From contig NC_084463.1 in the NCBI RefSeq assembly GCF_027409185.1, positions 68,743,852 through 68,807,851 on the forward strand: DNA of 64,000 bases, given 5' to 3'. Positions 61,101 through 64,000 of the stretch are shown here, one piece after another (within the stretch, counting starts at the first letter, position 1; each line of letters starts with the position of its first letter). The DNA comes from Cynocephalus volans. Lineage: Eukaryota > Chordata > Mammalia > Dermoptera > Cynocephalidae. The notes beneath the pieces are model-generated. The model had not been told where the DNA came from, did no database searches, and saw only the letters and a program-made list of their open reading frames with translations. The position numbers and the translations under genes were made by a program.

Positions 61101-62979
61101 ACGTAAAACATGTAGTATGTATCAACATCTACTAAAGATACAGATACATTGCCTGTAACATACAAAGTATATTTTTGTGGTTTCTAAAATTTTCATTTTT
61201 AAAAGTTTTTAAAGTACCTCAGTATTAAATATAGTACAATAAGATTTAAGCAATGTCTAAGTAGAAAGAAGTTTAAATAAAGTCCCACTTAGCAATTTCT
61301 TCCCCTTAACCAGTACCAATGTTAACAGCAGGCATCCTTCCAGTCTTTTAAGCATTTAAATATATGTGCATCTGCATGTTTTTGCTAACGCTATGCATAA
61401 ACAAACACATATATAAGATCATATTATATGTAGTATTCTACCATGTATAAACTTTTTAATCTAGAAGTATTATGGATTATTTCATATCTGTACATACCCA
61501 TCTCGTCTGTGCACTTTTAACTGCAGCAATCAGTTTTCATAGTATTGAGGTACAATAGGGGTACTGACTACTCCCCTATTATTGGACATTTTAGGCTGGC
61601 TCTAGATTTGCTGGATGGCTGTTACAAAAAATTACAGTGAGCAGCCCTACCTTGCCTACATCTGTGCATATGTGCAAGTATTTTTAGATCCTGCATATCT
61701 ATGGCTCACCTTCAACAATTAGCAAGGCATGACGTTATCTTGTTCTACTCTCTCTCACCTCCATTAATTAATAAAGAAATTACTAAAAACACACAAAAGA
61801 ACCCTGAAGATATAAGATGACAAAGTATATAACATTTAAAAAAATACCTCTCAGGATTTTTTCTCCTTTATATAACGCTATCATCTAACGCTGATTTTTA
61901 AAAACTTCAAGACTCTGAAATTCACTCCTTTCAAAATTTCTTACAAATTAAAATTGAAAGTGTAAAAACTATTCATCAATATGCCCGCAAAACATTATCA
62001 ACTAGCCCACATTTCAACTAGAAAGGTCTCTCAGTATAGGGACATTTTCAAGAAACAACTATCTTTGAAGTGATGGCAATTAAAGGTTGTTTCAAACTGC
62101 ATTATATAGTAGAGGTATTTATTTTGAAATCCAATTTTCCATTTGTTGCTTAAAAATACATAACTGAAAATTTAAAAAACCTATTTAAAATACTGTTTCC
62201 CAAGCTATCTAGTCAGGAAGGTATGCTCAAGACTGTATCCTCCCTGGGCTTCAATTTCACTGGTAAAAGGCAGCTGGTTTAGCCCTCTTCCCGTCCTACG
62301 GTGCGCAAGGCTTTGTAAACTAAGTCATACTGTCAATATTTTCTAGGGCCTACCGCGTGCAGGGTGGCCTTGGACAGTAGTGGGATATTTAACAGGCAGA
62401 TTAAGAATGGGCTATGAAACTGGGAAAAGAAAAAATAGAATTTGATAGCATTTAAAAATAAAAATATAAAAACATTCACTACGAAAAAAACCGATTACTT
62501 GTTAAATTTCCCTACACACATTTTACGGTTTAGTAGGGTCTCTATTTTCAATCACACGGGGGAGGAGCTAATTTTTACAGCGATCGAGGCCTCGGAGGCG
62601 CTTACAAAGACCGTGGACTCCAGGCCCTGCGCACGTCTGAGACCCGGCAGCACCGCCCACTCTCGCCCCGGGGCCAGCCACAAGTGGTCTAGAGCGCGGG
62701 CGTCGACCCTAGGGCGGGACGGGGGTGTCCACTGCCGGCCCACCTCCCCCAACATCTGCTTCCTGGGCTCCAAATACCAAAGACCTGGAGTAGTACCATG
62801 GCTGCCTTAGCGTCCCGGGCAAAGACGAACTGGCCTATGCGCTCCTTCTCCTCGGGCTGGATCGATCGCACCGCCAGCAGCCATTCGGCTCGGCTCGGCA
62901 GCCAAGTGCCGCAGGAAAAGGCCCAGCGCACGCCCTCCATGGATGGCACGAGGCAGAACCGTTTGGCGGGGAAAACCAT
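39973..62979 (-). CDS. AASDHPPT: 4'-phosphopantetheinyl transferase, six coding exons
   Basis: A soluble enzyme (EC 2.7.8.7) that moves the 4'-phosphopantetheine arm of CoA onto a serine of carrier domains: FASN ACP, mitochondrial ACP, AASDH and ALDH1L1/2. It is the Sfp/Lys5-type PPTase of mammals. I joined six exons (62979-62797, 61091-60866, 46823-46702, 46096-45935, 42203-42129, 40137-39973), all with GT-AG introns and matching phases, giving 310 codons plus TGA. Conserved residues fall at the human numbers: Arg47 and Arg86 (CoA), Asp129 in 'VGIDIM' (Mg) and Glu181/Lys185 in 'LKESFIKAIG'. Human has 309 residues as I recall; the extra one is a second Gln at the end of exon 5. The ATG (gtgcATGG) has +4 G but T at -3. 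It is transcribed from a CpG-island promoter shared with the divergent neighbour. Confidence 0.95.
40592..40688 (-). mobile_element. tRNA-derived SINE (CYN-like) in intron 5
   Basis: Minus-oriented: poly(T) first, then 'gcggctggccagtatagggatcc', 'cccttgaccccggtgttat' and '...aactaactggccagcc'. It lies in the same orientation as the host gene. Confidence 0.85.
40855..41040 (-). repeat. MIR SINE in intron 5
   Basis: The antisense MIR core 'tagatggggaaattgaggctcaggaag' and '...cctaggcctggaactcaggtc' are clear. Confidence 0.8.
42129..42203 (-). CDS. AASDHPPT: AASDHPPT exon 5
   Basis: 25 codons, acceptor ...ttttag|GAAAGC and donor GAT|GTAAGA. Ends 'GSRHQQD'; the human exon, as I recall it, has one Gln. 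The CAG CAG pair suggests a simple codon duplication. Frame kept. Confidence 0.92.
42204..45934. other. AASDHPPT intron 4, no feature recognised
   Basis: AT-rich intron with a short (CA)n run at 42287-42304 and A runs. No interspersed repeat assigned with confidence. A 'gctagctagccagttaagctagctg' stretch near 43708-43732 is discussed under rejected items. Confidence 0.5.
45935..46096 (-). CDS. AASDHPPT: AASDHPPT exon 4
   Basis: 54 codons, phase 0 at both ends. Acceptor ...gtag|GCACTA and donor GAG|GTAAGA. Carries the catalytic Glu181 and Lys185 in 'ALKESFIKAIG'. Confidence 0.95.
46225..46420 (+). repeat. MIR SINE in intron 3
   Basis: 'ctatgtgaccttaacgcaaattgtttaagctctctgtgcctc' and 'ctcatagggttgttaggaaatta' are in MIR order, antisense to the gene. 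Confidence 0.85.
46702..46823 (-). CDS. AASDHPPT: AASDHPPT exon 3
   Basis: 122 bases after a 14-kb intron. Acceptor ...gacag|GTCGTG completes the split Gly codon; donor TGG|GTATAA. Encodes 'GSIPEFFHIMKRKFTN' through 'MFYRNW'. Confidence 0.95.
46824..49990. other. AASDHPPT intron 2, proximal part
   Basis: AT-rich intronic DNA. A short piece near 48320-48395 resembles the old dispersed repeat family ('ctaggtgctggaatatcatgatgagcaaaatagacatgg'). Otherwise nothing supported. Confidence 0.45.
49996..50100 (+). mobile_element. tRNA-derived SINE (CYN-like) in intron 2
   Basis: 'ggttggcctatcagctcagttg', 'ataataccaaggtcaagagttcgg', 'ccagccagctgcc' and an A/C-rich tail. Confidence 0.85.
50499..50826 (+). 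mobile_element. ERVL-MaLR-type LTR (MST-like)
   Basis: 'gctgtagtttgaatgtgtcccccaaa' at the start, '...cttgatcttggacttttccacctcc', 'aataaatttctttataaattacccagtc' and 'gcaacagaaaacagactaag' at the end. About 330 bases. Solitary, antisense to the gene. Confidence 0.8.
51728..52472 (+). mobile_element. Solo LTR (ERV1-like), inserted in the MLT1-like LTR
   Basis: The block starts with TG ('tgttaggtactg') and ends with CA ('ggggtgaca'). It contains a polyadenylation signal in 'gaagaataaatgcagg' near 52301 followed by 'cacccagggaaa...'-type 3' sequence. It is about 570 bases long without the SINE inside it. The layout is that of a solo retroviral LTR. I could not find a matching 4-6-bp target duplication, so the exact edges are uncertain. 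Confidence 0.5.
51818..51991 (+). mobile_element. Dimeric tRNA-derived SINE
   Basis: Two tRNA-like monomers stand head to tail. The first is 'ggccagcctgtggctcactcgg...gataacaccaaggccacggg...cccatataggg' and the second 'atggccggttggctcactggg...gacaacaccaagtcaaggg...ccttaccggtcat', followed by an A run. Flanked by 'ccttgcaa' at 51810-51817 and 51992-51999, a target duplication. This dimer form is the best clue to the host lineage. Confidence 0.85.
52770..52920 (+). repeat. MIR SINE fragment
   Basis: 'ttaacatctctatgactacttcttaaaatgtaaaagagg' and 'gtgtaaagtacctgg...aagtacttaataaatattagctc' follow the 3' half of MIR. Confidence 0.65.
53640..55330 (-). mobile_element. Old L1 (L1M-type) 3' portion in intron 2
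   Basis: Read antisense: the 3' UTR-like 'attgtggtaaaatatatataatttta...cagtagcattaagcacattcac', then the ORF2 C-terminal region ('ccaacatcctcaccagcaccagttg', '...gcaaatctgattggcatc', 'atagaagctccctatatattatggatattgac'). Highly diverged, in the same orientation as AASDHPPT. Confidence 0.7.
55465..55620 (+). repeat. MIR SINE fragment
   Basis: 'tagagtccagcagttaaagttacc' to '...acaaagcatttaacacagggtcacactcataggagttgctc' in MIR order. Confidence 0.6.
56130..56720 (+). repeat. Old dispersed repeat, third copy
   Basis: 'ggcttattgaattcctgctatgtactagacac', '...gtagtgaaaatgacaaaacaatcatgg', 'gaaagtcctttctgaggag' and '...tattctacgagcaatgagaa' match the order of the family at 2584 and 25770. Confidence 0.55.
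56721..59017. other. Intron 2 DNA with one AT hairpin
   Basis: AT-rich. The only structure noted is the AT inverted repeat at 58192-58241. The 75-codon frame at 57334-57561 has no context and is not regarded as coding. Confidence 0.45.
58192..58241. repeat. AT-repeat inverted hairpin
   Basis: A run of TA dinucleotides, then T7A6, then TA dinucleotides again. The two arms of about 14 bases can pair around a T/A loop. Probably an unstable microsatellite. Confidence 0.8.
59018..59410 (+). mobile_element. ERVL-MaLR-type LTR (MST/MLT1-like)
   Basis: 'gctatggactgattgaattctgtcccccaaag' to 'aataaatttcattttctaataaattaccc' and 'agcaacagaaaccaactaatac'. About 390 bases, antisense to the gene. Confidence 0.75.
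59610..59840 (+). repeat. Old dispersed repeat fragment
   Basis: 'tttgataaatatttattgagcactag' then '...ggttcttattgtcatgtagcttataagc' match the opening of the family seen at 2584. Confidence 0.55.
59850..59976 (+). mobile_element. tRNA-derived SINE, variant dimer
   Basis: 'gagagtgctgcgctgggagcgcgg' with 'gccgcgggttcagatcctatataag' (left monomer), then 'atgactggtgcactcactggctgagtgccggtcacgaaaa' (shortened right monomer) and an A run. Related to the dimer at 51818 but with a different left-monomer loop. Confidence 0.75.
60125..60280 (+). repeat. MIR SINE fragment
   Basis: 'ttctcaaacttacttatcttctgataaaaat' and '...gcacacagtaaaatgctgtggcatgtaacaagtgctcactaaatgttag' follow the MIR 3' half. Confidence 0.6.
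60866..61091 (-). CDS. AASDHPPT: AASDHPPT exon 2
   Basis: 226 bases. Acceptor ...taacag|GCTGGT and donor CCAG|GTAGTA. Contains Arg86, the 'NFNISHQGDYAVLA' core strand with His111, and Asp129. The last codon is split after its first base. Confidence 0.95.
61092..62796. other. AASDHPPT intron 1
   Basis: AT-rich up to about 62500. The stretch 61280-61740 ('ccttccagtcttttaagcatt...', '...ggctggctctagatttgctgg...', 'gagcagccctaccttgcc') looks like a worn old retroelement 3' end but cannot be assigned. From 62560 the sequence enters the CpG island. Confidence 0.5.
62797..62979 (-). CDS. AASDHPPT: AASDHPPT exon 1 (coding part)
   Basis: 61 codons, starting MVFPAKRF and ending ...DAKAAM. Donor ATG|GTACTA, phase 0. 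Contains Arg47. Lies in the CpG island. Confidence 0.95.
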
Positions 62980-63198
62980 GCACTGAAAACGGACCCGGCC
63001 TCCACCTCGAGACTAATGGCGCGGCTGCGAACGTGGCCCCACCCCCTTCTTCCCGGCGTCTGTGCGCGGAGGGCGGGGCGTCGCGCTGCGTCAACGGCAC
63101 GTTTCCCATAAGAGCACTCACTGCCTCGGCCTCCTCCTCTCGGAGAAAACGGCTGGGGGCGGAGACGGAAGCCGGTTAAGGCGCTCTGCGGCATCGTG

Positions 63199-63206
63199 TG
63201 ACGTCA
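63199..63206. promoter_or_regulatory. Palindromic CRE (TGACGTCA)
   Basis: A perfect 8-bp CRE, overlapping by one base an inverted CCAAT box (attgg, 63206-63210), about 220 bases upstream of the AASDHPPT ATG. CREB/ATF plus NF-Y pairs are common in CpG-island divergent promoters. Confidence 0.7.
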
Positions 63207-63229
63207 TTGGGGCGTGCCTTCGGAGGCGA

Positions 63230-63376
63230 GCGAAGGGAGGGACCAAGGCCAAGAGCTGCACCGTTACGCCACTCACGCTTGCGGAAGAACTAACGGGACA
63301 GCCGGGCAAGCCAATCGTAACCAGTCCTCTGGAGGCAAGGAGACTGGGGTGGAGACTTCGGAGACTGCAGTTGCAG
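63230..63376 (+). other. KBTBD3: Candidate non-coding first exon of divergent gene
   Basis: A good splice donor stands at 63376/63377 ('ttgcag|gtgggtgag') on the plus strand, downstream of the CRE/CCAAT cluster. By human gene order the plus-strand transcript should be KBTBD3, whose coding exons would lie outside this window. The start coordinate is a guess, and no coding sequence of KBTBD3 is visible here. Confidence 0.3.
63311..63315 (+). promoter_or_regulatory. CCAAT box
   Basis: A forward CCAAT in 'aagccaatcgta', an NF-Y-type site, about 105 bases from the inverted one. Confidence 0.5.
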
Positions 63377-63780
63377 GTGGGTGAGCTCCGGGGTCTGAGG
63401 GAAGAGTGGGGTGGTAGCACTTTATCCCCGGGGACTTGGCCCCTACGACCCACACAGAAAAGGATTTCCTTGGCTTCGGCTGCTTCTGTCGCTCCTTCAT
63501 ATTTGGGGATGGGAGAGGTGTCCGCGGCCAGGAGGAGACTGCCTTGGTGCCCCCTGGAGTTGTACAACGCGGCGGCCCTAAGTTGCTTCCTCCCCTCCGC
63601 CTCAACCCTATCGGCTGAAGACCCACCCTCACCCAGGACACTCCCTACCCTTAGCAGCCGCCCACCATGAAACCCTCCATTGAGGGCCGACCTAAGACAC
63701 TATCCCAGTGTGGGGCTCTGGCCCCGCCTGAACCCGAGGCCGCCAGCTAATGCCGACCCTTTACTGCGGGATCAAAACGC

Positions 63781-64000
63781 CCAGGTGCTGTTTTGGGATT
63801 GTCAAACTTGGGCCGGATCCTCAGAGAGAAAACTGAGGATTCTGTTGTTGAGGCATCAGTGATTCGGTCCTTCCTTAAACAGCAGCAGAACCAAGTAAAT
63901 AACTTAAGCGACCCTTCAGATTTACCCTGTGCCTTTGCTCAGTTATTTTCTCAGGACCTTCTGAAGGGTCGTGTTGATGTATGTCTCAGTTTTCATAGTT
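63781..64000. other. Probable intron 1 of the divergent gene
   Basis: GC falls off after the CpG island; no exon recognised up to the window edge. Confidence 0.35.

Larger units (their letters stand above)
62560..63780. promoter_or_regulatory. CpG island, divergent promoter
   Basis: GC content and CpG density rise sharply compared with the AT-rich flanks. It covers AASDHPPT exon 1 (minus) and about 800 bases beyond its start codon. No TATA box is evident. A CRE and CCAAT boxes lie between the two expected start regions. In human, AASDHPPT and KBTBD3 stand head to head over such an island; the assignment of the plus-strand partner is by synteny only. Confidence 0.8.

Noticed and set aside
62442-63670. 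Multiple overlapping open frames around the CpG island
   Set aside because: Expected in GC-rich DNA; only AASDHPPT exon 1 has homology and splice support.
1-64000. CRISPR arrays, operons, phage or plasmid systems
   Set aside because: No regularly spaced direct repeats, no bacterial-type gene packing or ribosome binding sites; the window is mammalian.

Overview
This is a vertebrate nuclear window from a placental mammal: split genes with GT-AG introns, young and old L1 retrotransposons, MIR SINEs, ERVL-MaLR-type LTRs and a CpG-island promoter. Several tRNA-derived SINEs with a 'gataacaccaaggtcaagggt' type core, including a head-to-tail dimer, resemble the CYN SINEs of colugos (Dermoptera). 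A colugo is my best guess for the source, but this rests on memory of the SINE family and is not proven. I see nothing bacterial, viral-genomic or CRISPR-like.

Region by region. 1-3.3 kb: intergenic DNA with a tRNA-type SINE, a MIR and an old dispersed repeat. 3.27-21.33 kb: a cluster of three related L1 elements whose insertion order can be read from target-site duplications (TSDs). Copy A (5'-inverted, TSD 3273-3286/14817-14830) landed in the old repeat. Copy B (full length, TSD 7594-7607/14391-14404) landed in the 3' end of A. Copy C (opposite strand, 5'-truncated, TSD 14991-15006/21319-21334) landed just downstream. B and C each keep an open 326-codon ORF1, but every ORF2 is broken. 21.3-39.9 kb: gene-poor DNA with old repeats, MaLR-type LTRs, a decayed ERVL-like internal region, an odd composite SINE-like unit (24.92-25.76 kb) and an internally deleted L1-like element with about 105-bp tandem repeats (34.86-36.9 kb).

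39.97-62.98 kb: the one recognised protein gene, AASDHPPT (4'-phosphopantetheinyl transferase), on the minus strand. All six coding exons are intact and in phase and give 310 codons. The catalytic residues Arg47, Arg86, Asp129, Glu181 and Lys185 are present. Its introns hold MIRs, SINEs, LTRs (one a three-level nest) and an old antisense L1. 62.5-63.8 kb: a CpG-rich divergent promoter with a CRE and CCAAT boxes. The plus-strand side should be the first, non-coding exon of the neighbour, KBTBD3 by human synteny, which lies mostly outside the window.

The biology is therefore a housekeeping gene beside a gene desert shaped by L1 activity. The most interesting observations are: two independent L1 insertions that share the same ORF2-killing lesions, implying a defective source copied in trans or gene conversion; a 6.3-kb tail-to-tail inverted L1 pair; an open antisense frame in both L1 5' UTRs; and two unusual composite elements. 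I found no convincing new multi-gene system.
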